Part shown: positions 9,017 through 19,947 of the stretch, piece after piece | Layout of the letters: each line of letters begins with the position of its first letter | Position numbering within the stretch: position 1 is the first letter of the stretch | Origin: Hoeflea sp. | Lineage (GTDB): Bacteria > Pseudomonadota > Alphaproteobacteria > Rhizobiales > Rhizobiaceae | DNA length: 39,430 nucleotides | Direction of reading: 5' to 3' | Assembly (NCBI RefSeq): GCF_014359905.1 | Contig: NZ_JACIYP010000046.1 | Coordinates: 1 to 39,430 of the forward strand | Notes under the pieces: generated by a model | Databases searched by the model: none | What the model saw: the letters and a program-made list of their open reading frames with translations, nothing else | Told to the model about the DNA's origin: nothing | Translations under genes and position numbers: made by a program

Positions 9017-11857
9017 ATGCTGAAACCTGCCGAAGACCGCCTCAATCTCAATCAGATTGTCGATCCGGCCGAATTGCGCAAGACGCTCGACGCCATTGCG
9101 GCGAAACACGGCGGCGCCAGCACCCAGGCCAGGCAGGAGGTGCTGGCCGAGGTCAAGCGGGTGAACGCGCTGGGGCGCGAAACCGCCCGCACCATGCTGT
9201 TTGAAGATGGCGGCGGCACCGCTTGCGCCATGCGGATCTCGCATTTGCAGGATGTGATCACCGCGGCGCTCTATGACTATGCCAGCCATCATGTCTACCG
9301 GGTCGAAAACCCCTCGATGTCCGAACGCCTGACCGTGACTGCCGTGGGCGGATATGGCCGCGGTACCCTGGCTCCGGGCTCCGACATCGATCTGCTGTTC
9401 GTGCTGCCCTACAAGAACACGCCCTGGACCGAACAGATTGTCGAGTGGATCCTCTACATCCTGTGGGACATGGGCCTGAAGGTTGGCCACGCCACGCGCA
9501 ATGTCGAGGAATGCATCCGTCTGTCACGCTCAGACATGACCATCCGCACCGCCATTCTCGAGGCGCGGTTCCTGTGCGGCGAACTGGCGCTGTTCAATAA
9601 CCTGGGCGACCGTTTTGACACCGAAGTGGTGGAGGACACCGGGCCGGAATTCATCTCCTCCAAGCTTGCCGAACGCGACGAGCGCCATCGCAAGGCCGGC
9701 GACACGCGCTATCTGGTCGAGCCCAATGTCAAGGAAGGCAAGGGCGGCCTGCGCGATCTCAACACGCTGTTCTGGATCGCCAAATACTTCTACCATATTC
9801 GCGACACCCAGGAGCTGGTCGGCCTCGGCGTGCTGTCGCGCCGCGAGTTCAACCTGTTCGTCAAGGCCGAGGATTTCCTCTGGGCCGTGCGCTGCCACAT
9901 GCATTTCCTCACCGGCAAGGCGGAGGAGCGGCTGTCCTTTGACATCCAGCGCGACATCGCCTCGGGGCTCGGTTACCAGGATCATCCCGGCCTCTCCGCG
10001 GTCGAGCGATTCATGAAGCACTATTTTCTGGTCGCCAAGGATGTGGGCGACCTGACCCGCATCTTCTGCGCCGGTCTCGAGGACCAGCAGGCCAAGCAGG
10101 CGCCCGGGCTGACCGGGGTCATCTCACGCTTTGCCAACCGGCCGCGCAAGATCCCGGGCACCCTCGAATTCATCGAGGACAAGGGCCGTATCACCCTGGT
10201 CGATGCCGACGTCTTCAAGCGCGATCCGGTCAACATCATCAGGATGTTCCATCTGGCCGATATCCGCGGGCTTGAGTTTCATCCCGATGCGCTCAAGCGC
10301 GTCACCCGCTCGCTCCGGCTGATCAATGCGGAATTGCGCGACAATGAGGAAGCCAACCGGCTGTTCCTGTCGATCCTGACTTCCAAGCGGCAGCCCGCGA
10401 TCATTCTCAGGCGCATGAACGAGGCGGGCGTGCTCGGCCGGTTCATTCCCGAATTCGGCAAGATCGTCGCGATGATGCAGTTCAACATGTATCATCACTA
10501 CACCGTCGACGAGCATCTGATCCGCACCGTGTCCGTGCTTTCGGGCATCGACAAGGGCGAGGAAGGCCGCGAGCATCCGCTGGCGTCCAAGATCATGCCC
10601 AGCATCGAGGAGCGCGAGGCGCTCTATGTCGCGGTCTTCCTGCACGACATCGCCAAGGGCCGGCCCGAGGATCACTCGATCGCCGGCGCCAGGGCCGCGC
10701 GCAAGCTCTGCCCGCGGCTGGGTCTGTCGCCCAAGCAGACCGAACTCGTGGCCTGGCTGGTCGAGGATCACCTGACCATGTCGATGGTGGCGCAGACGCG
10801 CGATCTCAACGACCGCAAGACCATCACCGATTTCGCCGAGAAGGTTCGCACGCTCGAGCGGCTCAAGATGCTGCTGGTGCTCTCGGTGTGCGATATCCGC
10901 GCCGTTGGCCCGGGCGTCTGGAACGGCTGGAAAGGCCAGCTTCTGCGCACGCTCTATTACGAGACCGAACTGATGCTGTCGGGCGGGTTTTCCGAGGTCT
11001 CGCGCAAGGAACGCACCGCTCACGCCCGCGAAGCGCTTGCCCACGCGCTCGCCGGCTGGAGCGAGAAGGACCGCAAGGCCTATGTGAAGCTGCATTATGA
11101 ACCCTACCTGCTGGCGGTGCCGATCGAGGAGCAGGTGCGTCACGCCGAGTTCATCCGCGAGGCCGACAAGGCGAAGAAGCAGCTCGCCACCATGGTGCGG
11201 ACCCATGCGTTCCACGCCATCACCGAAATCACGTTGTTGTCGCCGGACCACCCGCGCCTGCTGTCGATCGTCACGGGCGCCTGTGCCGCAGCCGGCGCCA
11301 ACATCGCCGACGCGCAGGTCTTCACCACCTCGGACGGAAGGGCGCTCGACACGATCCTGATCAACCGCGAACTTCCCGACGACGCGGACGAACTCAGGCG
11401 TGGCGCATCGATCGGCCGGATGATCGAGGACGTGCTGGCGGGCAAGGCCCATATCCCCGAAGTGATCGCCCGAAAATCGCGCGGCAAGCGCAAGTCCCGG
11501 CCCTTCATTGTCAGGCCGCAGGTCAATATTTCCAACACGCTGTCCAACAAGTTCACCGTCATCGAGATCGAATGCCTCGACCGCACCGGGCTTTTGTCCG
11601 AGGTGGCCTCGGTGCTCTCGGACCTGTCGCTCGACATCGCCTCGGCCCACATCACCACCTTTGGTGAAAAAGTGGTGGATACTTTTTACGTGCGCGATCT
11701 GGTTGGCATGAAAATCACCAACGAGAACCGCAAGATCAATATCGTGGCGCGGCTCAAGGCCGTTCTCGGCAAGGAAGCGGACGAGGTGCGCGACAACATG
11801 CCTCCGGGCATGATTGCGCCGCAAGGCTCCACCCGGCGCGGCCGGACCACGGCATAG
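9017..11857 (+). CDS. glnD: Bifunctional PII uridylyltransferase/uridylyl-removing enzyme
   Basis: This is the nitrogen sensor that uridylylates PII proteins when glutamine is low and removes UMP when it is high. The 946-residue protein has the full domain order. The nucleotidyltransferase has [18 protein letters not shown] (about 111-128), where the DID acidic residues bind metal. The HD hydrolase has [14 protein letters not shown] (about 540-553). Two ACT domains (from about 735 and 844) bind glutamine. The length matches rhizobial GlnD. The PII substrates are not in the window. It follows the RLAN ligase after 91 bases, so it may have its own promoter. murJ starts 15 bases after its stop, and a glnD-murJ pair is common in Rhizobiales. 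Confidence 0.97.
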   Translation: MLKPAEDRLNLNQIVDPAELRKTLDAIAAKHGGASTQARQEVLAEVKRVNALGRETARTMLFEDGGGTACAMRISHLQDVITAALYDYASHHVYRVENPSMSERLTVTAVGGYGRGTLAPGSDIDLLFVLPYKNTPWTEQIVEWILYILWDMGLKVGHATRNVEECIRLSRSDMTIRTAILEARFLCGELALFNNLGDRFDTEVVEDTGPEFISSKLAERDERHRKAGDTRYLVEPNVKEGKGGLRDLNTLFWIAKYFYHIRDTQELVGLGVLSRREFNLFVKAEDFLWAVRCHMHFLTGKAEERLSFDIQRDIASGLGYQDHPGLSAVERFMKHYFLVAKDVGDLTRIFCAGLEDQQAKQAPGLTGVISRFANRPRKIPGTLEFIEDKGRITLVDADVFKRDPVNIIRMFHLADIRGLEFHPDALKRVTRSLRLINAELRDNEEANRLFLSILTSKRQPAIILRRMNEAGVLGRFIPEFGKIVAMMQFNMYHHYTVDEHLIRTVSVLSGIDKGEEGREHPLASKIMPSIEEREALYVAVFLHDIAKGRPEDHSIAGARAARKLCPRLGLSPKQTELVAWLVEDHLTMSMVAQTRDLNDRKTITDFAEKVRTLERLKMLLVLSVCDIRAVGPGVWNGWKGQLLRTLYYETELMLSGGFSEVSRKERTAHAREALAHALAGWSEKDRKAYVKLHYEPYLLAVPIEEQVRHAEFIREADKAKKQLATMVRTHAFHAITEITLLSPDHPRLLSIVTGACAAAGANIADAQVFTTSDGRALDTILINRELPDDADELRRGASIGRMIEDVLAGKAHIPEVIARKSRGKRKSRPFIVRPQVNISNTLSNKFTVIEIECLDRTGLLSEVASVLSDLSLDIASAHITTFGEKVVDTFYVRDLVGMKITNENRKINIVARLKAVLGKEADEVRDNMPPGMIAPQGSTRRGRTTA

Positions 11858-11872
11858 AAGCGGATATAGCGC

Positions 11873-13438
11873 ATGAGTCTCATCGGGAAGTTCGCAAGCG
11901 TCGGCGGGGCCACCATGGCGAGCCGGGTGCTGGGTTTCGTGCGCGAGGCGATGATCGCGGCGTTCCTGGGCGCAGGCCCCGTCGCCGATGCGTTCTATGC
12001 CGCTTTCCGGTTCCCCAACCTGTTCCGCAGGCTTTTTGCCGAAGGGGCGTTCAACGCCGCTTTCGTGCCGCTGTTTGCCAGGGAGATCGAGGGTGGCGGC
12101 CAGGCGGCGGCGAAGACATTCGCCGAACAGGTGCTGTCGGTGCTGTTGCTCTCGCTGTTCGTGCTCTCCGTGCTTGCGACGATCTTCATGCCGTTCCTGG
12201 TGGGCACCATCATCGCGCCTGCCTTCGCTGACGATCCGGAAAAATTCGATCTCACAGTGCTGCTCGCGCGAATCATGTTTCCCTATCTCGCCGCCATGAG
12301 CCTGGTCGCGATGCTCGCGGGCATCCTCAATTCCCTGCGGCGGTACTTCCTTGCGGCCCTCGCCCCCGTGTTGCTCAATCTGGTGCTCATCACGGGGCTG
12401 GTCTCTGCCGGTTATCTCAGCCTGTCATCACCCGAAATCGGCAAGGTGCTGGGCTGGTCGGTCACGCTTTCGGGCATTCTTCAGCTCGGACTGCTGGTCT
12501 GGGCGGTCAAGCGCGAGGGCTTCACGCTGGGGCTGGTGCGGCCAAGGCTGACGCCCGCCGTCAGGCGCCTGCTCTGGCTGGCGCTGCCCGCCGCGATCAC
12601 CGGCGGCATCACCCAGATCAACCTGCTGGTCGGCCAGATCATTGCCTCGGCGCAAGACGGCGCCATCGCCATCATCAATTATGCCGACCGGCTCAACCAG
12701 TTGCCGCTCGGCGTCATCGGCATCGCCATCGGCGTGGTGCTGCTGCCCGAACTGGCCCGCGCGCTTCAGGCCGGCGACATGAAGGAAGCGCAATATCTGC
12801 AGAACCGCAGTCTCGAATTCGGCCTGGCGATCACGGTACCCGCGGCCGTCGGGCTCGCGGTGATGCCTGCGCCGATCATCGCCCTGGTGTTCGAGCGCGG
12901 CGCATTCACCCGGGAGACGACGCTGATTACAGCATCGGTGCTCGCCGCCTTCGCCATTGGCCTTCCGGCTTTCGTGCTGTCGAAGATATTCACGCCGGTG
13001 TTCTATGCCCGCGAGGACATGCGCACGCCGCTCTGGGCGTCAGCCGTCTCCGTCATGATCAATATCGCCGGCAGCCTGATCCTGTTTCCGCGGGTCGGGG
13101 TCATGGGCCTTGCGGTGGCCACCAGCCTGGCAGGATGGATCTCCGCGCTGTTCCTCGGACAGCAGCTCTATTCCAGGGACCTGTTCCGGCCTGCCGCCGC
13201 CTCCCTCCGGCGCATCGGGCTGATTGTCATCGGCGCGGCGCTGATGGGCGGGCTGCTGTGGTGGGCCGAGGCAACCTTCCGCTATTGGCTGCTGGACGCC
13301 CCCCTTCTCGTCGGTCTGGGCGCTGTCCTTGTGACGATTGCCGCGGCGGCAATTCTCTATTTCGGCTTTGCCTTTGCCACCGGCGCGCTGGACCGGGGCG
13401 AGTTCGCCCGGCTGCTCCGCCGCCGCAGGAAGGCCTGA
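11873..13438 (+). CDS. murJ: Lipid II flippase MurJ
   Basis: It translocates the undecaprenyl-linked peptidoglycan precursor lipid II across the inner membrane. The 521-residue protein is hydrophobic throughout, with about 14 predicted membrane segments. It starts with the family N-terminus (SRVLGFVREAMIAAFLGAGPVADAFYAAFRFP, here abbreviated to its key residues SRVLGFVRE and DAFYAAFRFPN). Also typical are RLFAEGAFNAAFVPLF, the mid-protein NYADRLNQLPLGVIGIAIG, and LFERGAFT-like FERGAFTRE. The length is normal for the MviN/MurJ family. It lies 15 bases downstream of glnD and is probably cotranscribed. The protein ends in a short basic tail (LRRRRKA). Confidence 0.97.
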   Translation: MSLIGKFASVGGATMASRVLGFVREAMIAAFLGAGPVADAFYAAFRFPNLFRRLFAEGAFNAAFVPLFAREIEGGGQAAAKTFAEQVLSVLLLSLFVLSVLATIFMPFLVGTIIAPAFADDPEKFDLTVLLARIMFPYLAAMSLVAMLAGILNSLRRYFLAALAPVLLNLVLITGLVSAGYLSLSSPEIGKVLGWSVTLSGILQLGLLVWAVKREGFTLGLVRPRLTPAVRRLLWLALPAAITGGITQINLLVGQIIASAQDGAIAIINYADRLNQLPLGVIGIAIGVVLLPELARALQAGDMKEAQYLQNRSLEFGLAITVPAAVGLAVMPAPIIALVFERGAFTRETTLITASVLAAFAIGLPAFVLSKIFTPVFYAREDMRTPLWASAVSVMINIAGSLILFPRVGVMGLAVATSLAGWISALFLGQQLYSRDLFRPAAASLRRIGLIVIGAALMGGLLWWAEATFRYWLLDAPLLVGLGAVLVTIAAAAILYFGFAFATGALDRGEFARLLRRRRKA

Positions 13439-13549
13439 GGTCGCGATGCCCGGCTTGAAGGGCCTTGACCTGCGATCGGTGCCGCCGCATAACCCCGCCC
13501 GATTTCAATGAGGCATCCGGGCCCTCCACAAGCCCGTCGGGAGCATGTC

Positions 13550-14614
13550 ATGTCCGCCACGTTCAAGCCGCTGGTCTTCTCCGGCGTCCAGCCCACCGGC
13601 AATCTTCACCTGGGCAACTATCTCGGCGCGATCCGCAAGTTCGTGGCTCTGCAGGAGCATCACGACTGCATCTTCTGCGTGGTCGACATGCACTCGATCA
13701 CCGCGCAGCTGGTCCATGATGATCTCAAGGCCCAGACCCGCTCGATTGCCGCAGCCTTCATCGCGTCGGGCATCGACCCGGTCAAGCACATCGTCTTCAA
13801 CCAGTCCGCCGTCCCCGGTCACGCCGAGCTTGCCTGGATCTTCAACTGCGTCGCGCGCATCGGCTGGATGAACCGCATGACCCAGTTCAAGGACAAGGCC
13901 GGCAAGGACCGCGAGAACGCCTCGCTCGGCCTGCTCGCCTATCCGAGCCTGATGGCCGCCGACATTCTGCTCTATCGCGCCACCCATGTGCCGGTCGGCG
14001 ACGACCAGAAGCAGCATCTCGAGCTTGCCCGCGACATCGCCCAGAAGTTCAACAATGATTTCTCGCAGCGTATCAAGGCCGCAGGCCTGGGCATCGACAT
14101 GATGGTCGGCGAAGAAAAGGTTTCCGGCTATTTTCCCTTGATCGAGCCCTTGATCGAGGGGCCGGCGCCGCGCGTCATGAGCCTGCGCGACGGCACCAAG
14201 AAGATGTCGAAATCCGATCCGTCGGATCTGTCCCGCATCAATCTGGATGACGATGCCGACACCATCGCCAAGAAGATCCGCAAGGCCAAGACCGATCCCG
14301 CGCCCTTGCCGGAGACGCTGGAAGAGCTCGAGGGCCGTCCCGAGGCCCAGAACCTCCTGGGCATCTATGCCGCGCTCAGCGACCGCACCCGCAAGGATGT
14401 GCTGGAGGAGTTCGCCGGCCAGCAATTCTCGGTGTTCAAGCCGGCGCTTGTCGATCTTGCCGTGGAGGTGCTTGCGCCGATCACCACCGAGATGAAGCGG
14501 CTGATGGAAGATCCGAGCCATATCGACGCCATCCTCAAGGATGGCAGCGCCCGCGCCAATGTCATAGCCGGCAAGACCATGGCTGACGTCCGCGAGATTA
14601 TCGGCTTTCTTTGA
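13550..14614 (+). CDS. trpS: Tryptophanyl-tRNA synthetase
   Basis: A class I aminoacyl-tRNA synthetase that charges tRNA-Trp. The 354-residue protein has the HIGH-type motif in [12 protein letters not shown] (residues about 15-26) and the KMSKS loop exactly as [10 protein letters not shown] (about 217). The tryptophan-site signature [10 protein letters not shown] is also visible. The length is typical for alphaproteobacteria. The ATG at 13550 is preferred because GGGAG lies seven bases upstream. An in-frame ATG 14 codons earlier would add a Pro/Arg-rich leader with no family support. It lies 111 bases after murJ. A universal stress protein gene follows after 88 bases that hold two hairpins. 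Confidence 0.97.
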   Translation: MSATFKPLVFSGVQPTGNLHLGNYLGAIRKFVALQEHHDCIFCVVDMHSITAQLVHDDLKAQTRSIAAAFIASGIDPVKHIVFNQSAVPGHAELAWIFNCVARIGWMNRMTQFKDKAGKDRENASLGLLAYPSLMAADILLYRATHVPVGDDQKQHLELARDIAQKFNNDFSQRIKAAGLGIDMMVGEEKVSGYFPLIEPLIEGPAPRVMSLRDGTKKMSKSDPSDLSRINLDDDADTIAKKIRKAKTDPAPLPETLEELEGRPEAQNLLGIYAALSDRTRKDVLEEFAGQQFSVFKPALVDLAVEVLAPITTEMKRLMEDPSHIDAILKDGSARANVIAGKTMADVREIIGFL

Positions 14615-14629
14615 GCCGTAACCTCATCT

Positions 14630-14681
14630 CCGGCGGCGCAGCGTCGCCGGGGCTGAAAATCGGCCTTGCGGGCATGCCCGC
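14630..14681 (+). other. Tandem hairpins between trpS and the stress-protein gene
   Basis: A nine-pair stem (14630-14638 with 14642-14650, one G-U) has a three-base loop. It is followed by a perfect 14-base palindrome GCGGGCATGCCCGC (14668-14681). Neither is followed by a U-run, so they are not canonical intrinsic terminators. RNA processing or 3'-end protection are possible roles. Confidence 0.45.
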
Positions 14682-14702
14682 TGTGATGGCATTGTCCCGC
14701 CC

Positions 14703-15194
14703 ATGGTATCAAGAAGACGCTCACGTGAAGCCGGTCACCGGCGCAAGTTCCTCGCCGTCATCGACGACACGCCGGAATGCGAACGCGCCATGCGCTATGC
14801 CGGCATGCGCGCCCACAATTCCGGCGGCGGACTGGTTCTGGTCTATGTCATCGAGCCCGGCGATTTCCAGCATTGGCTCGGCGTCGAGGAGATCATGCGT
14901 GCCGAAGCCATGGAAGAGGCCGAGGCGACGCTTGCCAAGGCCAGCGAGAAAATGCGCCAGATCATCGGCATTGATCCCGAAGTGGTGATCCGCCAGGGCA
15001 AGACCACCGAGGAAATCCACGCTGTCATCGAGGAAGACCAGGACATCGCCATCCTGGTTCTTGCCGCAGGCTCCGCCAAGGATGGTCCCGGGCCGCTGGT
15101 CACCTCCATCGCCGGACGCGGTGCGGCGTTCCCGATTCCGGTCACCGTTATCCCCGATGCGCTCTCCGATGATGAAATCGACGCGCTGAGTTGA
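14703..15194 (+). CDS. Universal stress protein family protein
   Basis: A 163-residue single UspA-like domain. After a basic N-terminal stretch it has the first strand KFLAVIDDTPECERAMRYAG, typical of the family. A central helix-rich region (EAMEEAEATLAKASEKMRQI) follows, then the strand ILVLAAGSAKDGPGPLV. The classical ATP-binding pattern G-x2-G-x9-G-S/T is not clearly preserved, so nucleotide binding is uncertain. Similar proteins are found downstream of trpS in Rhizobiales, and their job is not known to me. The start at ATG 14703 lacks a clear ribosome-binding site. A GTG at 14725 is out of frame, so no better start is available upstream of the domain. Confidence 0.88.
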   Translation: MVSRRRSREAGHRRKFLAVIDDTPECERAMRYAGMRAHNSGGGLVLVYVIEPGDFQHWLGVEEIMRAEAMEEAEATLAKASEKMRQIIGIDPEVVIRQGKTTEEIHAVIEEDQDIAILVLAAGSAKDGPGPLVTSIAGRGAAFPIPVTVIPDALSDDEIDALS

Positions 15195-15207
15195 TCCACA
15201 TCCGCCC

Positions 15208-15236
15208 TTGATCGCAGGCCGGTCAGGGCCTATCTT
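15208..15236 (+). promoter_or_regulatory. Promoter candidate for the Nfu-type Fe-S gene
   Basis: TTGATC and TATCTT are separated by exactly 17 bases, ending about 54 bases before the NifU-family start. Each hexamer matches the sigma-70 consensus at four of six positions. It would give a short leader. No recognisable iron-responsive or Irr/RirA box was seen nearby. Confidence 0.4.
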
Positions 15237-15289
15237 GTTTTGAAGAGTTCTAAACTGGCCGGTCACTGCACCAGGCAGGGAGATTGCAA

Positions 15290-15853
15290 ATGTTCATCCA
15301 GACCGAATCCACACCCAATCCCGCGACGCTCAAGTTCCTTCCGGGCAAGGTCGTCATGGACCAGGGCACCGCCGACTACCGCAGCGCCGAAGAGGCCGGC
15401 AATGCGTCGCCGCTGGCCGCCAAGCTGTTCGGCATCCCCGGCGTCACCGGTGTGTTCTACGGCTACGATTTCATCACCATCTCCAAGGATGGGCCGGATT
15501 GGCAGCACCTCAAGCCTGCCGTGCTCGGCACCATCATGGAGCATTTCATGTCCGGCGCGCCGATCCTGTCGGGCGCGAACGGTAGTGAGCCGATCTCCGA
15601 TGAGGAGTTCTTCGAGGAAGGCGACGAGACCATCGTTGCCACCATCAAGGAGCTGCTCGAAAGCCGCGTCCGTCCGGCGGTTGCCCAGGATGGCGGCGAT
15701 ATCACCTTCCGCGGCTTCCGCGACGGCAAGGTGTTCCTGCACATGAAGGGCGCCTGCGCCGGCTGCCCGTCTTCCACGGCCACGCTCAAGCACGGCATCC
15801 AGAACCTGCTTCGCCATTTCGTGCCCGAAGTCCGTGAAGTCGAAGCCGTCTGA
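15290..15853 (+). CDS. NifU/Nfu-family iron-sulfur cluster carrier
   Basis: A 187-residue protein with two parts. The N-terminal Nfu domain (MFIQTESTPNPATLKFLPG, about residues 1-90) precedes a C-terminal NifU domain (about 110-185). The C-terminal domain has the cluster-binding CxxC at C156/C159 in GACAGCPSSTATLKHG. Proteins of this layout (Nfu1/NfuA type) deliver [4Fe-4S] clusters to target enzymes. Candidate clients in this window are the MiaB and Nth Fe-S proteins, which is an inference. The ATG at 15290 has GCAGGGAG upstream; the preceding in-frame TTG is less likely. It has its own upstream promoter candidate, and two hairpins follow it. Confidence 0.94.
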   Translation: MFIQTESTPNPATLKFLPGKVVMDQGTADYRSAEEAGNASPLAAKLFGIPGVTGVFYGYDFITISKDGPDWQHLKPAVLGTIMEHFMSGAPILSGANGSEPISDEEFFEEGDETIVATIKELLESRVRPAVAQDGGDITFRGFRDGKVFLHMKGACAGCPSSTATLKHGIQNLLRHFVPEVREVEAV

Positions 15854-15870
15854 TCCCGGCCTGCCTTTAT

Positions 15871-15925
15871 GGGGTCGAGTGACCCCGAGGACAAGAACCC
15901 CTGATGCCGCGCGACCCCGCGCGGC
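15871..15925 (+). terminator. Two hairpins downstream of the Nfu gene, possible terminator
   Basis: GGGGTC-GAGT-GACCCC (15871-15886) is followed by an eight-pair perfect stem GCCGCGCG/CGCGCGGC (15906-15913 and 15918-15925) with loop ACCC. The second is followed only by CTTTG, so the U-tract is weak. They lie in the 93-base gap before tsaB. Termination is possible but not certain. Confidence 0.4.
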
Positions 15926-15946
15926 CTTTGCCATTGGATATGCCCG

Positions 15947-16630
15947 GTGTTGACGCTCGCGCTTGATTGTTCCGCCCGGTTCTGCTCCGTAGCCGTGTAC
16001 GAGGCGGACACGGACCGGATCCTTGGGTCCGCGAGCCCGGATATCGGCCGCGGCCATGCCGAGCAACTGCCGGCCATTGTCGAGGCCGTTCTTGCCGAAG
16101 CGGGCACGGATCTCATCCGGATCGGGCGCGTTGGCGTGACCATCGGACCGGGCTCATTCGCCGGCATCCGCGTCGGCGTCTCCTTTGCCCGCGGCCTGGC
16201 CCTGGCGCTCGGTGCGCCTTGCGTCGGCGTCGGCTCGCTTGAAGCCATCGCCATTCCCGCAGCACGAAAGAGTGGCAGGCCGGTGATGGCGGTGCTTGAC
16301 GCAAGACGCGATCATGTCTGGGCCATGCTGCTTGATTCCCGCGGCGAGGTGCTCAATCCTGCTGCTGAACTGATGCCCGCAGCCGCCGCCGCTCTCGCGC
16401 GCGAAAGCGACTGCGGGCTCATCGGCAGTGGCGCGTTCCTGCTGTCAGGCATCGAGGCGTCACTTGCATCCCGGATCATCGCCGATCCCGCGGCGCCGAA
16501 GATCGAGGACGTGGCGCGGATCGGCGCCCGCCTGGACCCTGACGCCAATCCCCCCGAGCCGCGCTATCTGCGCGATGCGGACGCCAAGCCGCAATCGGGC
16601 TTTGCCGTGGCGCACGAGGGGGCGGGCTGA
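15947..16630 (+). CDS. tsaB: tRNA threonylcarbamoyladenosine biosynthesis protein TsaB
   Basis: A non-catalytic partner of TsaD in making t6A37 on ANN-decoding tRNAs. The 227-residue protein has the ASKHA-type N-terminus LALDCSARFCSVAVYE and the signature GPGSFAGIRVGVSFARGLALAL (shortened key: GPGSFAGIR). The length matches the family. The start is unusual. No ATG is in frame, so translation must begin at GTG 15947 or the adjacent TTG 15950. Its stop overlaps the rimI start (TGATG), which fits the common tsaB-rimI pairing. TsaD, TsaC and TsaE are not in the window. Confidence 0.94.
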   Translation: MLTLALDCSARFCSVAVYEADTDRILGSASPDIGRGHAEQLPAIVEAVLAEAGTDLIRIGRVGVTIGPGSFAGIRVGVSFARGLALALGAPCVGVGSLEAIAIPAARKSGRPVMAVLDARRDHVWAMLLDSRGEVLNPAAELMPAAAAALARESDCGLIGSGAFLLSGIEASLASRIIADPAAPKIEDVARIGARLDPDANPPEPRYLRDADAKPQSGFAVAHEGAG

Positions 16631-17121
16631 TGGTGTTCGACCTGTTCGGACGCAAGCCCGACTGCCTCATTCTCGAGATCGGGATGAAGGACGCGCGCAT
16701 CGCCTCGCGTCTTCATGGCGAAGCTTTCTCCCGGGCCTGGAGCGACGGGGAGTTCGAAAGCCTGATATCCCAGCAATCCGTATTCGGATTCCTGGCCTGC
16801 CCGGAAGGCCGTGCCCGCGAGTCCGCGGCGGGATTTGTGCTGTGCCGCGAGGCTGCCGGTGAAGCCGAGATCCTGTCGATCGGCATCTCTCCCAGACAGC
16901 GCCGCAGCGGGTTAGGCTGGCGCCTGATGCGCAGCGCCATCCAGGAAGCACGACGTCGCGGCGCCGAGGAGATGTTTCTGGAGGTCGATGAGACCAATCT
17001 GGCCGCCGTTCAGATGTACCGCAAGCTCGATTTCGTCCAGGTCGGTGAACGACGCGCCTATTATGCCCGTCCGGGCGAACAACCCACGACGGCGCTTGTC
17101 ATGCGCCGCGATCTTCGCTAG
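16630..17121 (+). CDS. rimI: Ribosomal-protein-alanine N-acetyltransferase RimI-like
   Basis: A GNAT-family N-alpha-acetyltransferase of 163 residues. E. coli RimI acetylates the N-terminal alanine of ribosomal protein S18. The acetyl-CoA binding motif appears as ILSIGISPRQRRSGLGWRLM. The conserved C-terminal stretch is EVDETNLAAVQMYRKLDFVQVGERRAYY. The adjacent tsaB gene (one-base overlap through TGATG) strongly supports RimI over other GNAT enzymes. The N-terminus is about 20 residues longer than in E. coli RimI. Substrate assignment to S18 rests on homology. The fur/mur gene follows after 67 bases. Confidence 0.92.
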   Translation: MVFDLFGRKPDCLILEIGMKDARIASRLHGEAFSRAWSDGEFESLISQQSVFGFLACPEGRARESAAGFVLCREAAGEAEILSIGISPRQRRSGLGWRLMRSAIQEARRRGAEEMFLEVDETNLAAVQMYRKLDFVQVGERRAYYARPGEQPTTALVMRRDLR

Positions 17122-17188
17122 TCCCGACAGGATCGCTGGCGGCATGGTCGCCGGCATAACCTCTCCACATACCCCGGCGGGGCAGGCG

Positions 17189-17614
17189 ATGGACGAACTG
17201 AAATCCCTTGAAGACCGGTGCGTGGCGCGCGGCATGCGCATGACCGAACAGCGCCGCACCATCGCCCGTGTGCTCGATGGCGCGCAGGATCATCCCGACG
17301 TGGAGGAACTGCACCGCCGCGCCGTGCTGGTTGATCCGCGCATTTCCATGTCCACGGTGTACCGCGCGGTCAAGCTGTTCGAGGATATGGGCATCATCGA
17401 GCGGCATGATTTCCGTGACGGCCGGTCGCGCTACGAGACGGTTCCGGAAGAACATCACGATCACCTCATCGATCTGCGCACCGGCACGGTGATCGAGTTC
17501 CATTCGCCCGAGATCGAGGCGCTGCAGGAGCGGATCGCCCGCGAGCACGGTTTCCGGCTCGTCGATCATCGGCTCGAACTGTATGGCATTCCGCTCAAGA
17601 CCGACAAGAAATAG
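17189..17614 (+). CDS. mur: Fur-family metal-responsive repressor (Mur type)
   Basis: A 141-residue Fur protein with a winged-helix DNA-binding half (MRMTEQRRTIARVL, SMSTVYRAVKLFEDMGIIERHDF) and a metal/dimerisation half with EEHHDHLIDL. There is only one Cys near the N-terminus, so the CxxC structural zinc site of many Fur proteins is absent. In Rhizobium and Sinorhizobium the ortholog in this position (after rimI, before plsC) works as Mur, a manganese-responsive repressor, because iron control there is by RirA and Irr. The Mur label is therefore by synteny and sequence memory. The ATG at 17189 fits the family start. Its targets cannot be seen in the window. Confidence 0.9.
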   Translation: MDELKSLEDRCVARGMRMTEQRRTIARVLDGAQDHPDVEELHRRAVLVDPRISMSTVYRAVKLFEDMGIIERHDFRDGRSRYETVPEEHHDHLIDLRTGTVIEFHSPEIEALQERIAREHGFRLVDHRLELYGIPLKTDKK

Positions 17615-17658
17615 GCGGCAATGGGTCCCGCGCGCCCTCCTGTCCCACTGGTCCGGCG

Positions 17659-18453
17659 ATGATGGCCGGCCTGCGCCTTCTCTTTGTCTTTGCAACTTTC
17701 CTGATGCTGACCCTTGCGCTGCTGCCGGTGCAGATTGTGGCGCTGGGTCTCGGGCATTCGGTCATGCGGCGCCTGCCGCGCTGGTGGCACAGGATCATGT
17801 GCCGCGTGTTGGGCCTCAAGGTCCGCACCCATGGCCGCTTGTCGGAGGATCGGCCGCTGTTGCTGGTCTCCAACCATATCTCCTGGAAGGACATCCTGGT
17901 CCTGGGCTCGGTCGCCGAACTGGTGTTCATCGCCAAATCCGAAGTCCGCACCTGGCCGGTGCTGGGCTGGCTGGCGCGGCTGCAGCGTTCGGTCTTTGTC
18001 GAGCGCCGGCGGCGCAACACCGGGGCGCAGATCTCGGAAGTGTCCGCACGGCTGCTCTCGGGCGAAGTGGTCGTGCTGTTTGCCGAGGGCACCACGTCGG
18101 ACGGCAACCGGGTGATGCCGTTCAACGCCTCGCTGTTCGGCGCCGCCAGCGCCGCCGTGCCGCTGGCGCCCGATGGCAGGGTCCATATCCAGCCTGTCTC
18201 GATCGCCTATGTCGGCATTCACGGCATGCCGATGGGCCGCTACCACCGGCCGGTGGCGGGCTGGCCGGGAGATGTGGCGCTGGGGCCGCATCTTCTCCGC
18301 GTCATCCGTCATGGCGCCATTGATGTCGAAGTGGTTTTTGCCGAAGCCATACCCTTTGACGCGGCCACCGATCGCAAGAAAACGGCTCGTCTTGTGGAGG
18401 CCAGGGTGCGTGAAGGTCTGATCCGCGCGCTGAGCGGCAAACTCAATGGCTAA
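17659..18453 (+). CDS. 1-acyl-sn-glycerol-3-phosphate acyltransferase (PlsC/LPLAT family)
   Basis: A 264-residue membrane-associated acyltransferase that would form phosphatidic acid from lysophosphatidic acid in phospholipid synthesis. A hydrophobic N-terminal anchor (about residues 5-30) is followed by the catalytic NHxxxxD motif in VSNHISWKDI. FAEGTTSDGNRV is the substrate-binding EGT block. A related rhizobial enzyme, OlsA, acylates lyso-ornithine lipid, and that alternative cannot be excluded from sequence alone. No olsB-like gene is adjacent, so PlsC is preferred. It lies 44 bases after mur and 42 bases before miaB. Confidence 0.9.
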   Translation: MMAGLRLLFVFATFLMLTLALLPVQIVALGLGHSVMRRLPRWWHRIMCRVLGLKVRTHGRLSEDRPLLLVSNHISWKDILVLGSVAELVFIAKSEVRTWPVLGWLARLQRSVFVERRRRNTGAQISEVSARLLSGEVVVLFAEGTTSDGNRVMPFNASLFGAASAAVPLAPDGRVHIQPVSIAYVGIHGMPMGRYHRPVAGWPGDVALGPHLLRVIRHGAIDVEVVFAEAIPFDAATDRKKTARLVEARVREGLIRALSGKLNG

Positions 18454-18495
18454 TTCGCCATTTTCAAGCCGTGATTTACTCGCTAAAAGCCCCCG

Positions 18496-19917
<1,422 letters not shown>

Positions 19918-19947
19918 AAGCCCGTCGCATTTTTGGAGCCAGATCGT